NCBI RefSeq assembly: GCF_016863395.1
Contig: NZ_BOOU01000053.1
Coordinates: 124,001-188,000 of the forward strand
DNA from: Sphaerisporangium rufum
GTDB taxonomy: Bacteria > Actinomycetota > Actinomycetes > Streptosporangiales > Streptosporangiaceae
Reading direction: 5' to 3'
Length of the DNA stretch: 64,000 nt
In this document: positions 51,566 through 60,096 of the stretch, piece by piece
Layout: each line of letters begins with the position of its first letter
Position numbering within the stretch: the stretch's first letter is position 1
Translations under genes and position numbers: made by a program
Notes under the pieces: generated by a model
The model's input: the letters and a program-made list of their open reading frames with translations, nothing else
The model's database searches: none
What the model was told of the DNA's origin: nothing

Positions 51566-52327
51566 ATGGGACGCGCGTTCGAGGAGCTGGTGAGCGAGGC
51601 CGAGGCGGCGCCGGTCGAGGGCTGGGACTTCTCCTGGCTGGCCGGCCGGGCGACCGAACAGCGCCCGTCCTGGGGCTACCAGCGGCTGATGAGCGACCGG
51701 CTGGCCCGGGCCGGCGCGGCGCTGGACGTACAGACCGGCGGCGGTGAGGTGCTGAACGGCGCGCCGGTGCTGCCACCGGTCATGGCCGCCACCGAGTCCT
51801 GGCCGCCCAACCTCGCCCGGGCCGCCCGGCTGCTGCGGCCGCGCGGGGTGGCGGTGGTGGCCACCGGCGAGCGGCCGCCGCTGCCGTTCGCCGACCGGGT
51901 GTTCGACCTGGTGGTCAGCCGGCACCCGGTCGCGGCGTGGTGGAGCGAGATCACCCGGGTGCTGCGGCCCGGCGGCACCTACCTGGCCCAGCACGTCGGC
52001 CCGGCCACCGTGTTCGAGCTGGCCGAGTTCTTCCTCGGCCCGCAGCCGACCGACCGGCGGAACCGGCGCCACCCCGAGGTGGAGACCGCCGAGGCCTCGG
52101 CGGCCGGACTGACGGTGGTCCAGGCGCGGCTGGAGCGGCTGCGGATGGAGTTCTTCGACGTCGGCGCGGTCGTCTACTTCCTGCGCAAGGTGATCTGGAT
52201 CGTCCCCGGCTTCACCGTCGAACGCCACCGCGACCGGCTGCGCGCCCTGCACGAGCGCATCGAGCGGGACGGCCCGTTCGTCGCCCACTCCAGCCGCGTC
52301 CTCATCGAGGCCCGCCGCCCGGCCTGA
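51566..52327 (+). CDS. Class I SAM-dependent methyltransferase
   Basis: 253-aa methyltransferase. Motif I is LDVQTGGGEVL at 53-63, followed by LPPVMAATESWPPNLARA (acidic-end region) and the motif LPFADRVFDLVVSRHPVAAWW with an LRPGGTYLAQHVGP post-motif strand. The substrate is unknown. ATG 51566 follows GAGGAT. It stands alone between a TetR gene and an ArsR-like gene. The 252 bases after it (52328-52579) show no credible gene. Confidence 0.9.
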   Translation: MGRAFEELVSEAEAAPVEGWDFSWLAGRATEQRPSWGYQRLMSDRLARAGAALDVQTGGGEVLNGAPVLPPVMAATESWPPNLARAARLLRPRGVAVVATGERPPLPFADRVFDLVVSRHPVAAWWSEITRVLRPGGTYLAQHVGPATVFELAEFFLGPQPTDRRNRRHPEVETAEASAAGLTVVQARLERLRMEFFDVGAVVYFLRKVIWIVPGFTVERHRDRLRALHERIERDGPFVAHSSRVLIEARRPA

Positions 52328-52579
52328 GCGCGACCCGCCGCCGATCACGATGACCACGATGTGGTCGGTGGCGGGACTTCGTGGTGCCCTGTCGCAGGAC
52401 GGCGCCGGGCGGCGCGCTCGACCCGCTCGACGTGCACGTCATCCAGATCTTCTCGTTCCCGTCCGGCGACCCGGCCGAACCGGTCGGCCGGCAGGCGGGC
52501 AGGCACCGGCCGTCCAGGCCGTCTCCGGTCCGAGGATGTCGCACGAGTCGTTCCACGTCCCTGGAGCTTGAACCCCGGC

Positions 52580-53554
52580 TCAGCCCGGTGATGACCCGGC
52601 GACAAGCGTCTCGCCCGCCTCGGTACGCGCGTAGAGCACGAACCTGCCCGACCGGTGCGCGCCGGCCAGCCCCGCCGCGCGCAGCGCGGTCAGATGCCGC
52701 GACACCCCGGCCATGGACATGCCGGTGCGCCGGCTCAGCTCGGTGGTGGAGGCCGGGGCGGCCAGCTCGCCCAGCAACATCGCGCGGGTACGGCCGAGCA
52801 CCGCCGCCAGCGCCTCGGGCACCTCGGTCCGGCGGCGCTCCCACAGCGTGGCGATCCCGCGCGGGGAGTAACGCAGGGTGGGCTGCCACGGCGGGACGGT
52901 GATCGAGAAGATCCGCGGCCAGATGAAGACCGAGGGCACCAGCAACAGCCCCCGTCCGCCCAGCCTGCGCTCGCCCGACCGGTGCCGGTGCCTGAGCAGC
53001 AGGGTGTCGTCGGTCCAGCGGACGGCCGGGTCCAGATCGTTGAGCAGCCGCGCCGCGCCTCCCTCGGCCAGCAGCCGGGCCCGTTGCAGGATGTCGCCGT
53101 CCAGCAGGGTGCGGATGCCCGGCCAGTAGGGGGCCAGCGCCGCGTCCCAGTAGGCGCGGATCACCTCCGAAAGCTCCGCCAGCCCTCGCGCCGGGTCCTG
53201 GCGCAGCGGGGCGAGGCGGGACCCGGCCAGCCCGGCGAGGTCGGCGCGGACCCGCTCAGGCGGGGTGGCGCGCATGGTGGCCAGCTCCAGCTCCAGGCCG
53301 GGGGCGGTGGTGACCGGCGGGGGGCAGACGAACGCCGGGATGGTGCGGGTGGGCACCGGCACCAGGTCGGCGAGTACGCCCCAGTCGACGCCCGCGGCCC
53401 GCAGCCTCGGCGCGGCGGCCGAGACCCAGGGGCGGTGCAGCGGGTGCTCGCCGGGGCTCCTGAGCACCCGCGTGCTCGCCACGACCTCCCACAGGGGCGA
53501 GAACGCGAACCGCATGCAGGCCAGATCGGCCAGCTCGAACCCAAGCCGCAGCAC
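52580..53554 (-). CDS. ArsR-type winged-helix regulator with large N-terminal domain (DUF5937-like)
   Basis: 324-aa regulator. The C-terminal helix-turn-helix (about 250-310) reads RTRAMLLGELAAPASTTELSRRTGMSMAGVSRHLTALRAAGLAGAHRSGRFVLYARTE. The N-terminal 230 residues begin LGFELADLACMRFAFSPLWEVV, typical of actinobacterial ArsR-like proteins with a DUF5937 domain. The GTG at 53554 follows GAAAGGGG. It is divergent from an MFS exporter gene, and a perfect 9-bp-arm inverted repeat sits between them, so it probably represses the exporter. Confidence 0.85.
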   Translation of the reverse strand: MLRLGFELADLACMRFAFSPLWEVVASTRVLRSPGEHPLHRPWVSAAAPRLRAAGVDWGVLADLVPVPTRTIPAFVCPPPVTTAPGLELELATMRATPPERVRADLAGLAGSRLAPLRQDPARGLAELSEVIRAYWDAALAPYWPGIRTLLDGDILQRARLLAEGGAARLLNDLDPAVRWTDDTLLLRHRHRSGERRLGGRGLLLVPSVFIWPRIFSITVPPWQPTLRYSPRGIATLWERRRTEVPEALAAVLGRTRAMLLGELAAPASTTELSRRTGMSMAGVSRHLTALRAAGLAGAHRSGRFVLYARTEAGETLVAGSSPG

Positions 53555-53620
53555 GCCGCACCCCTTTCCACCCGCGTCCCGGTGTTCCTGAACCGGGGCC
53601 GGAACGGTACCGCGCGCCGG

Positions 53621-53650
53621 TCGATTCGCTCCAGCGCGAATCGATGGAGC
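53621..53650. promoter_or_regulatory. Interleaved inverted repeats between ArsR-like and MFS genes
   Basis: TCGATTCGC (53621-53629) and GCGAATCGA (53636-53644) form a perfect repeat with a six-base spacer. A second pair, GCTCCA (53628-53633) and TGGAGC (53645-53650), is interleaved with it. It lies 31-60 bases before the MFS ATG. Confidence 0.7.
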
Positions 53651-53680
53651 ATGCCGCCGGGCGGCGGCAGGGTTCGGCTC

Positions 53681-54934
53681 ATGACGACCTCGACGATGCC
53701 CGGCGGCCCGGTGTTCACCGACGCCGGGTTCCGGCGGCTGTTCGCCGCGGCCACCGCCAGCAGGCTGGGCACCTCGATCGGGCAGCTGGCGTTGCCGCTG
53801 ACGGCGGTGGCGGCGCTCGGGGCGGGCCCCGGACAGGTCGGGGTGCTCGCTACGGCCGGCACGCTGGCGTTCCTGCTGATCGGCCTGCCCGCGGGTGCCT
53901 GGGTGGACCGCGTGCGGCGGCGGCCGGTGATGGTGGCGGCCGACCTGCTGCGGGCCGTACTGCTGGGTTCGGTACCGCTCGCCTGGTGGGCGGGGGCGCT
54001 CACCTTGAACCAGCTGTACGCGGTGGCGCTGCTGTGCGGGGCGGCCACGGTGTTCTTCGACGTCGCCGACCAGAGCTACCTGCCGCACCTGGTCGGGCCC
54101 GGGCGGTTGACGGCCGCCAACACCGCGCTGGTCAGCATGGACGCGGCCAACCAGCTCGCCGGCCGAGGCGTCGGCGGCCTGCTGGTGGAGCTGCTGTCGG
54201 CTCCGGTGGCCATCGCCGTGGACGCGCTGAGCTTCATCTGGTCGGCGCTGTGCCTGCGCTCCATCCGCAGGCCCGAGCCACCGCCCGGCACGGCGAGGGC
54301 CGGCCTGGGCCGCGACATCGCCGAGGGCGTCCGCCTGGTGGCGCGCCACCCGGTCCTGCGGGTCTTCACCGCCGAGGGCGCGCTGACCAACCTGGGCTGC
54401 CAGATCGTGATGACGATGCTGCCCGTGCTGTTCCTCCAGGAACCGGGACTGTCCCCGCTGTGGCTCGGCGCGTTCCTCACCGCGGGCGGGGCCGGCTCCC
54501 TGCTCGGCTCGGCGGCCGCGCGCCGGCTGGCCCTGCGGCTGGGGGAGGGGCGGCTGATCCTGCTGACGAGCGTCGGGATCGTTCCCTTCCTGCCGTTGCT
54601 ACCGCTGCTGGACGGCGGTGCCGGGCTCTGGGCGGCCGGGGCGGCGTGGACCGCGCTCACCGTCAAGGTCGGCGTCAGCAACGTGATCAAGGTGAGCTAC
54701 CGGCAGCGGGTCACCCCCGACCGGCTGCTCGGCCGGGTCGGGGCGACGATGCGTTTCCTGCTGACCGGGGCGCTGGCGATCGGCGCCGCGGCGTCCGGCC
54801 TGGTCGGTGAGCTGATCGGGGTACGGGCGGCGCTGTGGGCGGGTGCGGGCGTGCTGGCGGTGAGCTGCCTGCCGATCGTGTGCTCGCCGCTGCGGACGTC
54901 GCGTGACCTCCCGGCGGGGCAGGGGACGGCGTGA
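53681..54934 (+). CDS. MFS exporter (MFS_3 / enterobactin-exporter-like)
   Basis: 417-aa transporter, twelve helices. It opens FTDAGFRRLFAAATASRLGTSIGQLALPLTAVAAL, contains GAWVDRVRRRPVM at the loop 2-3 position and DVADQSYLPHLVGPGRLTAANTAL in the middle, the pattern of MFS_3 macrolide/siderophore-type exporters. ATG 53681 is clear. It is controlled, by position, by the divergent ArsR-like gene and is a likely drug or metabolite exporter. Confidence 0.92.
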   Translation: MTTSTMPGGPVFTDAGFRRLFAAATASRLGTSIGQLALPLTAVAALGAGPGQVGVLATAGTLAFLLIGLPAGAWVDRVRRRPVMVAADLLRAVLLGSVPLAWWAGALTLNQLYAVALLCGAATVFFDVADQSYLPHLVGPGRLTAANTALVSMDAANQLAGRGVGGLLVELLSAPVAIAVDALSFIWSALCLRSIRRPEPPPGTARAGLGRDIAEGVRLVARHPVLRVFTAEGALTNLGCQIVMTMLPVLFLQEPGLSPLWLGAFLTAGGAGSLLGSAAARRLALRLGEGRLILLTSVGIVPFLPLLPLLDGGAGLWAAGAAWTALTVKVGVSNVIKVSYRQRVTPDRLLGRVGATMRFLLTGALAIGAAASGLVGELIGVRAALWAGAGVLAVSCLPIVCSPLRTSRDLPAGQGTA

Positions 54935-55030
54935 CCGCCCGCCGGCCGGACCTCCGCCCGCACGCCCTCCGGTGCCGGCGCGAAGGCGAGGACGAGCCCA
55001 CATCCTGATCACGGATTCCCCTTACAGTCT

Positions 55031-55074
55031 CCATACATCTAAACATCTAGGGTCCTAGTACATTAGATGTATGG
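55031..55074. promoter_or_regulatory. YtrA-type operator overlapping the start codon
   Basis: CCATACATCTA (55031-55041) and its exact reverse complement TAGATGTATGG (55064-55074) are 22 bases apart; the right arm contains the ATG at 55071. A third ACATCTA half-site is at 55043-55049. The layout predicts tight autorepression of the operon. Confidence 0.8.
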
Positions 55075-55475
55075 AGAAAGCCTTGATCGAGTTCTACCTC
55101 GACACCAGGTCCGGCGTCTCGCCGTACCAGCAGCTGGTCCAGCAGGTCCGGCACGCGCTGCGGCTCGGCCTGCTCGGCGAGGGCGACCAGTTGCCCACCG
55201 TCAAGGAGGTCGTCGCGCACCTGGCGATCAACCCCAACACCGTGTTGAAGGCCTATCGGGAGCTCGAGCACGAAGGCCTGGTCGCCGCCCGGCAGGGCGT
55301 CGGGACGTTCGTGACGGCGACCCTGGCGGGCACCTCGCTGGCCGCGCACGGCCCGCTCCGCCTGGAGTTGCGGCGCTGGCTGGCCAAGGCCCGCCGGGCC
55401 GGCCTGGACGAGGAGAGCATCGAGGCCCTCTTCCTCACCACCTTTCGCACCCCCGCCCAGGAGGACATAGCGTGA
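55071..55475 (+). CDS. GntR-family regulator, YtrA type
   Basis: 134-aa repressor. The winged helix is PYQQLVQQVRHALRLGLLGEGDQLPTVKEVVAHLAINPNTVLKAYRELEHEGLVAARQGVGTFV, followed by a short dimerisation tail (about 85-134) as in YtrA proteins, which control ABC transporters in response to cell-wall-active compounds in firmicutes and actinobacteria. It is the first gene of a five-gene operon; its stop overlaps the ATPase GTG (GTGA). The ATG at 55071 sits inside an 11-bp-arm inverted repeat. Confidence 0.93.
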   Translation: MEKALIEFYLDTRSGVSPYQQLVQQVRHALRLGLLGEGDQLPTVKEVVAHLAINPNTVLKAYRELEHEGLVAARQGVGTFVTATLAGTSLAAHGPLRLELRRWLAKARRAGLDEESIEALFLTTFRTPAQEDIA

Positions 55476-56365
55476 ACACCGTCGTACAGGCCCGGCAGCT
55501 GGGCAAACGGTACGGCAGGCGACGATGGGCGCTGCGCGACTGCACCGTCGACATCCCGGCCGGCCACGTCGTGGGGCTGGTCGGCCCCAACGGCGCGGGC
55601 AAGACCACGCTGCTGAAGCTGGCCGCCGGCCGGCTCGAACCGACGTCCGGCGCCATCACCGTGCTCGGCGGCCCGCCCGCCGACACCCCCGGGCAGCTCG
55701 CCCGGGTCGGCTTCGTCGCCCAGGACGCGCCCGTCTACACGCAGCTCACCGTCGCCGAGCACCTGCGGCTGGGCGCGCGCCTCAACCCGCGCTGGGACGC
55801 CGGCCTGGCGAGCGAGCGCGCCGCCCGGTTCGGCCTGACCCCCGCGCACCGGGCGGGACGGCTGTCGGGCGGCCAGCGCGCCCAGCTCGCGCTCACCCTC
55901 GGCCTGGCCAAGCGGCCCGAGCTGCTGATCCTCGACGAGCCGGTCGCCTCGCTGGACCCGCTGGCCCGCCGGGAGTTCATGCAAGGGCTGATGGAGGCCA
56001 CCGCCGAGCACGCGTTCAGCGTGGTGCTCTCCTCCCACCTGGTGTCCGACCTGGAGCGGGTCTGCGACTTCCTGGTCGTCTTAGTCGACTCCCGGGTGCT
56101 GGTGGCCGGCGAGGTGGAGACGCTGCTGGCCACCCATCACCGGCTCACCGGCCCGCGCCGCGACCCCGGCCGGCTGCCCGCCGGCCAGCAGGTGATCTGC
56201 GCGAGCCACACCGACCGGCAGAGCACGTACGTGGTGCGCACCGACGCGCCGATCCACGACCCCGCCTGGACCGTCACCCCGCTCGGCCTGGAGGACCTCG
56301 TCCTGGCCTACCTGGACCGGCGGCCCGCCGGCGACCCGCGGACCCCCCTGGCGGTGCGGCCATGA
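55472..56365 (+). CDS. ABC exporter ATPase (YtrB-like)
   Basis: 297-aa ATPase. Walker A GPNGAGKTT, a Q-loop in VGFVAQDAPVY, signature LSGGQRAQLAL, Walker B LLILDEPVASLDP and H-loop SSHLVSDL. A C-terminal tail of about 80 residues (from the LLATHHRL region) follows. The GTG start overlaps the regulator stop by four bases and is preceded by AGGAGG. The stop overlaps the permease ATG (ATGA). Partner of the permease next door; exported substrate or signal unknown. Confidence 0.93.
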   Translation: MNTVVQARQLGKRYGRRRWALRDCTVDIPAGHVVGLVGPNGAGKTTLLKLAAGRLEPTSGAITVLGGPPADTPGQLARVGFVAQDAPVYTQLTVAEHLRLGARLNPRWDAGLASERAARFGLTPAHRAGRLSGGQRAQLALTLGLAKRPELLILDEPVASLDPLARREFMQGLMEATAEHAFSVVLSSHLVSDLERVCDFLVVLVDSRVLVAGEVETLLATHHRLTGPRRDPGRLPAGQQVICASHTDRQSTYVVRTDAPIHDPAWTVTPLGLEDLVLAYLDRRPAGDPRTPLAVRP

Positions 56366-57405
56366 TCTGGCTCACCTGGCGCCAGCTGCGCGGCTCGGCC
56401 ATCGCGATGGCCGCCGTCCTCGCCGTCATCGGCGCCGTCCTGCTGCTGACCGGCCCCGGCATGGCGGCCCGCCACACCGCCGGGCTCGCCGACTGCGCCG
56501 CCCAGTCCACCTGCCTGCAGTTCTACGACCGGTTCTTCGGCGATTACGACACCCCCTTCCTGGCGGTCAGCCTCCTGGTGGTGCTGCTGCCCGCCTTCGC
56601 CGGGCTGTTCTGGGCCGCACCGATGATCACCCGCGAGCTGGAGGCGGGCACCCACCTGCTGGCCTGGTCCCAGAGCGTCACCCGGCGCCGCTGGCTTGCG
56701 GTCAAACTCGGGATCACCTGCCTGCTCGCCATGGCCGCCGCCTGCCTGTGCGGCCTGATGGTGACCTGGTGGTCGGGCCCGCTGGACGACTCGGCGCCGG
56801 CCGACCTCGCCCTGGTGGCACCGCTGGTCTTCGGCGCCCGGGGCGTCGTTCCCATGGGGTACGCGGCCTTCGCCGTCGCCCTCGGGGTGGCGGTGGGCAT
56901 GTTCGTGCGCCGCACCCTGCCCGCCATGGCGCTCACCCTGGCCGTCTTCGCCGCCGTGCAGATCGCCATGCCGCTGCTGGTCCGGCCGCACCTGATGGCC
57001 CCGGTCACCTCGACCTTCGAGATCGGCCCGGCGAACGTGGAGGGCATCAGCGTCGACCGCGACGGCGGCGGAACCCCGCGCATCCGCCTGAAGTCGGTCA
57101 CGCCCGGCCACCCGGGTTCCTGGGTCCTGGCCAACGGCATCCTCGACCCGGCGGGACGGCCGCTCGCCGACGACGGCGGGGGATCCGCGGTGCCGGTCTC
57201 CACCACCTCCGGACCCTGCGCGCCCGGGGCGGCGTTCGGGGCGTGCACGACCGAGATCAACCGGCTCGGCTACCGGCAGCGGGCCACCTTCCATCCGCTC
57301 GAGCGGTTCTGGCCCCTGCAGTGGATCGAGACCGGGATCTACGCCGCGCTCGCCCTCGGCCTCGCCGGGTCGTCCTTCTGGGCCATCCGCAGACGCCTGT
57401 CGTGA
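56362..57405 (+). CDS. ABC transporter permease with large extracellular loop
   Basis: 347-aa membrane subunit. Helices lie at about 12-32, 65-87, 112-132, 158-178, 185-207 and 318-338; an extracytoplasmic region of about 110 residues (about 212-317) precedes the last helix and contains Cys pairs (GPCAPGAAFGACTTE) that may form a disulfide. The opening IWLTWRQLRG is typical of actinobacterial ABC permeases in YtrA-type operons. Start and stop both overlap neighbours by four bases. Confidence 0.88.
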   Translation: MIWLTWRQLRGSAIAMAAVLAVIGAVLLLTGPGMAARHTAGLADCAAQSTCLQFYDRFFGDYDTPFLAVSLLVVLLPAFAGLFWAAPMITRELEAGTHLLAWSQSVTRRRWLAVKLGITCLLAMAAACLCGLMVTWWSGPLDDSAPADLALVAPLVFGARGVVPMGYAAFAVALGVAVGMFVRRTLPAMALTLAVFAAVQIAMPLLVRPHLMAPVTSTFEIGPANVEGISVDRDGGGTPRIRLKSVTPGHPGSWVLANGILDPAGRPLADDGGGSAVPVSTTSGPCAPGAAFGACTTEINRLGYRQRATFHPLERFWPLQWIETGIYAALALGLAGSSFWAIRRRLS

Positions 57406-58802
57406 GCGGCATCAGGTCGGCGGCCGCCGGGATCGCCCTGGTACTGGCCGCCGGCTGTACGGCCCCGGCCGCGCCGCGCGCCCAGGCGAGCCCGCAGAGC
57501 ACGGTCTGCCCGGCGCCCGCAGGCGCCCCCGGGCCGGAGACCGCCACCACCGTCGAGGTGATCGAGCAGGTGTACTTCTGCATCCTCGGCACCTACTACA
57601 GCGGCGCCACGCTGGACGCCCGCCTGCTGCTGACCGCCGCGTTCACCGCCCTGACCCGGGAGCTGAACCGCGCCGGGCGCGAGGTCGCCGGGGCGGTCAT
57701 GCCGCCGCTGACCGGCGACCGTCAGGCCGACTGGGCCGCCTTCGCGGCGGCCTGGCGGACCACCACCGGCCAGGTGCCCGGCCTGCGCGACCGGCTGGCC
57801 GTGGCCACCGTGGAGGCCATGGTCGCCGCCCTGGACGACGACCACGCCCGATGGACGCACGGTCTCAAGCGGCCGCCCGGATACTACGACGGCGACGGCT
57901 ACGGCCTCGGCCTGCGCGCCAGTGCCCGCAGGCCCGACGCCGCGCTGCCTCCGCTGTTCGTCACCGCGGTGGAGGGCGGCGCGGCGCGGGCGGCCGGGCT
58001 GCGCCCGGGGGACATCATCGAGTCGGTCGACGGATCGGCGCCCTTCATCGGCGGGCGGGCCACCGCCGCCGCGATCGACGCCCTGTATCCGAGCTACCCG
58101 CAGGCGGCCCCGGTCCGGCTGCGGATGCTCCGGCGGTCCACCGGCCGCCGCTGGAACGTGACCCTCAAGCCCGGCCTGTACCCGCGAGACCCCGCCACCC
58201 TGCGCGCGGTCACCGGCAGGCCGCTCGCCCGCGGCGTCGCCTACGTGCGGCTCACCGGGTTCTCCGGCGACGCCGCCGACCGGGTCCTTCGGGAGATCGC
58301 CCGGATGCGCGCCGGCCGCACGCTCACCGGCGTCCTGCTGGACCTGCGCGGCAACGGCGGCGGAAGCCCGGCCGAGGCGATCCGGCTGCTGAGCGCCTTC
58401 GTGCACGGCAAGGTCACCGCCTACCTGTGCACGGCGGCCGGCGCCTGCCAGGCCGCGCGGACCGACGACACCGTAGAGCTGCTCGGCCTGCCGCTGGTGG
58501 TGCTCGTCGACGGCGGCTGCGCCTCGGCGTGCGAGCACTTCAGCTCCGCGGTCAAGGACCTGCGCGCCGGCCGGCTGGTCGGCACCCGGACCGCCGGGGC
58601 GGTCTCCGGCCCCGCCGAACCCCACCTGCTCGCCGACAACACCGTGCTCACCTTGCCCGCCCGCCACCACCTCGGGCCCGGCCGCGAGGTGGTCGACCGG
58701 ATCGGCGTGCCGCCCGACCACCATGTGCCCCTGACCGCGAAGGACGCGGCCGCCGGGCGCGACCCGGCACTGGAGCGGGCGCTGAGCCTGCTGCACGAGT
58801 GA
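57402..58802 (+). CDS. Secreted lipoprotein S41 peptidase with PDZ domain
   Basis: 466-aa lipoprotein protease. The N-terminus ends in lipobox LAAGC (Cys19). A helical region (about 50-160) is followed by a PDZ domain (about 165-255; VEGGAARAAGLRPGDIIESVDG) and the S41 catalytic core, with VLLDLRGNGGG at 311-321 and nucleophile Ser375 in GGCASACEHF. The loop that holds the catalytic Lys in CtpA-type enzymes reads GTRTAGAVSG, so it is closer to the IRBP/TSPc type. The GTG start overlaps the permease stop. It acts outside the membrane, perhaps processing a peptide linked to the transporter. Confidence 0.88.
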   Translation: MSGIRSAAAGIALVLAAGCTAPAAPRAQASPQSTVCPAPAGAPGPETATTVEVIEQVYFCILGTYYSGATLDARLLLTAAFTALTRELNRAGREVAGAVMPPLTGDRQADWAAFAAAWRTTTGQVPGLRDRLAVATVEAMVAALDDDHARWTHGLKRPPGYYDGDGYGLGLRASARRPDAALPPLFVTAVEGGAARAAGLRPGDIIESVDGSAPFIGGRATAAAIDALYPSYPQAAPVRLRMLRRSTGRRWNVTLKPGLYPRDPATLRAVTGRPLARGVAYVRLTGFSGDAADRVLREIARMRAGRTLTGVLLDLRGNGGGSPAEAIRLLSAFVHGKVTAYLCTAAGACQAARTDDTVELLGLPLVVLVDGGCASACEHFSSAVKDLRAGRLVGTRTAGAVSGPAEPHLLADNTVLTLPARHHLGPGREVVDRIGVPPDHHVPLTAKDAAAGRDPALERALSLLHE

Positions 58803-58815
58803 AACGGACCCCGCG

Positions 58816-59967
58816 ATGAGAAAGATCCTCGCGCTCGCCGCCGGACTGGCCGCCCTGGCGGCGTCCGGCTGCGCCGCGCCCGCGCCGCCCCGGGCGGCCG
58901 CCGTCCCGCCGGCGCCGGTCCCCGCCACCCTGCCCGCGCCCGCCGGTGGACGGCCGGTCGGCACCACGGTGGTCTACCTGAAGGACACCTCCCGCCGGGA
59001 CCCATGGAACCCCGACGCCGAGGCCCGGGAGCTGAAGGTCACCTTGTGGTATCCGGCCGCGCGGCGGGACGGGCCGCGGGCGCCGTACATGTCGCCCAGG
59101 GAGTCGGAGCTGACTCTGAAAGGCCTGCGAGCCGCCGGCGTGCCGGCCGACATGCTGCACCGGACGTGGACCAACGCCGTCGCCGGCGCCGTCCCCGCCG
59201 GGCGGCGGCTCCCGCTGGTGGTGCTCTCGCCCGGCTTCACCAAGCCGGTGAGCACGCTGACCTCCCTGGCCGAGGACCTGGCCGCCCGGGGGTACGTGGT
59301 GGCCGGAATCGACCACCCTTACGAGAACCACGCCACCACCCTGCCCGGCGGGCGGATCGCCGAGTGCCTGGCCTGCGACGTCGACTCCGACCCGGGCTTC
59401 GGCACCGGGCTGGTGCAGGGGCGGGCGGCCGACGTCTCCTTCGTGCTGGACCGGCTGCCCGCGGCGTGGCGGGGCGCCGGGCGGATCGACCGCGAAAGGA
59501 TCGCCATGGTGGGCCAGTCGATCGGCGGGGCCGCCGCGCTGGCGGCCATGGTGAAGGACCCCCGGGTGCGGGCCGGTGTCGACCTGGACGGCACCACCTA
59601 CGCCCGGATCTCGGGCGGCGGGCTGCCGCGGCCGTTCATGTTCGTCGGCAACCCGCGGCACACCCCGGGCGGCGCCGACAACTCCTGGGACCGGGACTGG
59701 AGGCTGCTGACCGGGTGGAAGCGGTGGCTGGTGGTGTCGGGCGCCGAGCACGGCTCGTTCACCGACGCCCCGCTGCTGGCCGGCGCGCTCGGCCTCACCC
59801 CCGCCCCCGGCACGCTCCCAGCGGCGCGCGCCGCCGAGATCACCCGTACCTACGTGGCGGCCTTCCTCGACCGGCACCTGAGGTCGCGGCCGCAACCGCT
59901 GCTGGACGGGCCGTCACCGCGCTACGCCGAGGTGGCGTTCTGCCCGGACGCCTGCCACGGGTCCTGA
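58816..59967 (+). CDS. Secreted lipoprotein esterase, PAF-acetylhydrolase-like alpha/beta hydrolase
   Basis: 383-aa lipoprotein with lipobox LAASGC (Cys19). The catalytic domain carries VTLWYPA near 75-81, LSPGFTKPVSTLTSLAEDLAARGY, nucleophile Ser235 (GQSIGGAA), an Asp in VDLDGTTY and His in GAEHGSFTD. This layout matches the platelet-activating factor acetylhydrolase-like group (chlorophyllase/dienelactone-like). It lies 13 bases after the S41 gene and is the last gene of the YtrA-led operon. Four cysteines near CLACD and CPDAC may form disulfides outside the cell. Confidence 0.88.
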   Translation: MRKILALAAGLAALAASGCAAPAPPRAAAVPPAPVPATLPAPAGGRPVGTTVVYLKDTSRRDPWNPDAEARELKVTLWYPAARRDGPRAPYMSPRESELTLKGLRAAGVPADMLHRTWTNAVAGAVPAGRRLPLVVLSPGFTKPVSTLTSLAEDLAARGYVVAGIDHPYENHATTLPGGRIAECLACDVDSDPGFGTGLVQGRAADVSFVLDRLPAAWRGAGRIDRERIAMVGQSIGGAAALAAMVKDPRVRAGVDLDGTTYARISGGGLPRPFMFVGNPRHTPGGADNSWDRDWRLLTGWKRWLVVSGAEHGSFTDAPLLAGALGLTPAPGTLPAARAAEITRTYVAAFLDRHLRSRPQPLLDGPSPRYAEVAFCPDACHGS

Positions 59968-60020
59968 GGACGTGGGCGTGCACGCCGGCGTCGCTGCCGC
60001 AGGCGGTTCCACCACGCCGC

Positions 60021-60064
60021 GTCCGCCGCGAGGTCCGCCGCGAGGTCCGCCGCGAGGTCCGCCG
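60021..60064. repeat. 12-mer tandem repeat
   Basis: GTCCGCCGCGAG repeats three times exactly, plus eight bases of a fourth copy. It lies in the 129-base gap between convergent genes (ends 59967 and 60097). Confidence 0.9.
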
Positions 60065-60096
60065 TGCGGTGGCGCCGCGGGTCCGGTGGACCGCGC

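Noticed and set aside
52328-52579. Several 70-90-codon frames after the methyltransferase gene
   Set aside because: No motif, no ribosome site and strongly biased composition; nothing supportable in this stretch.
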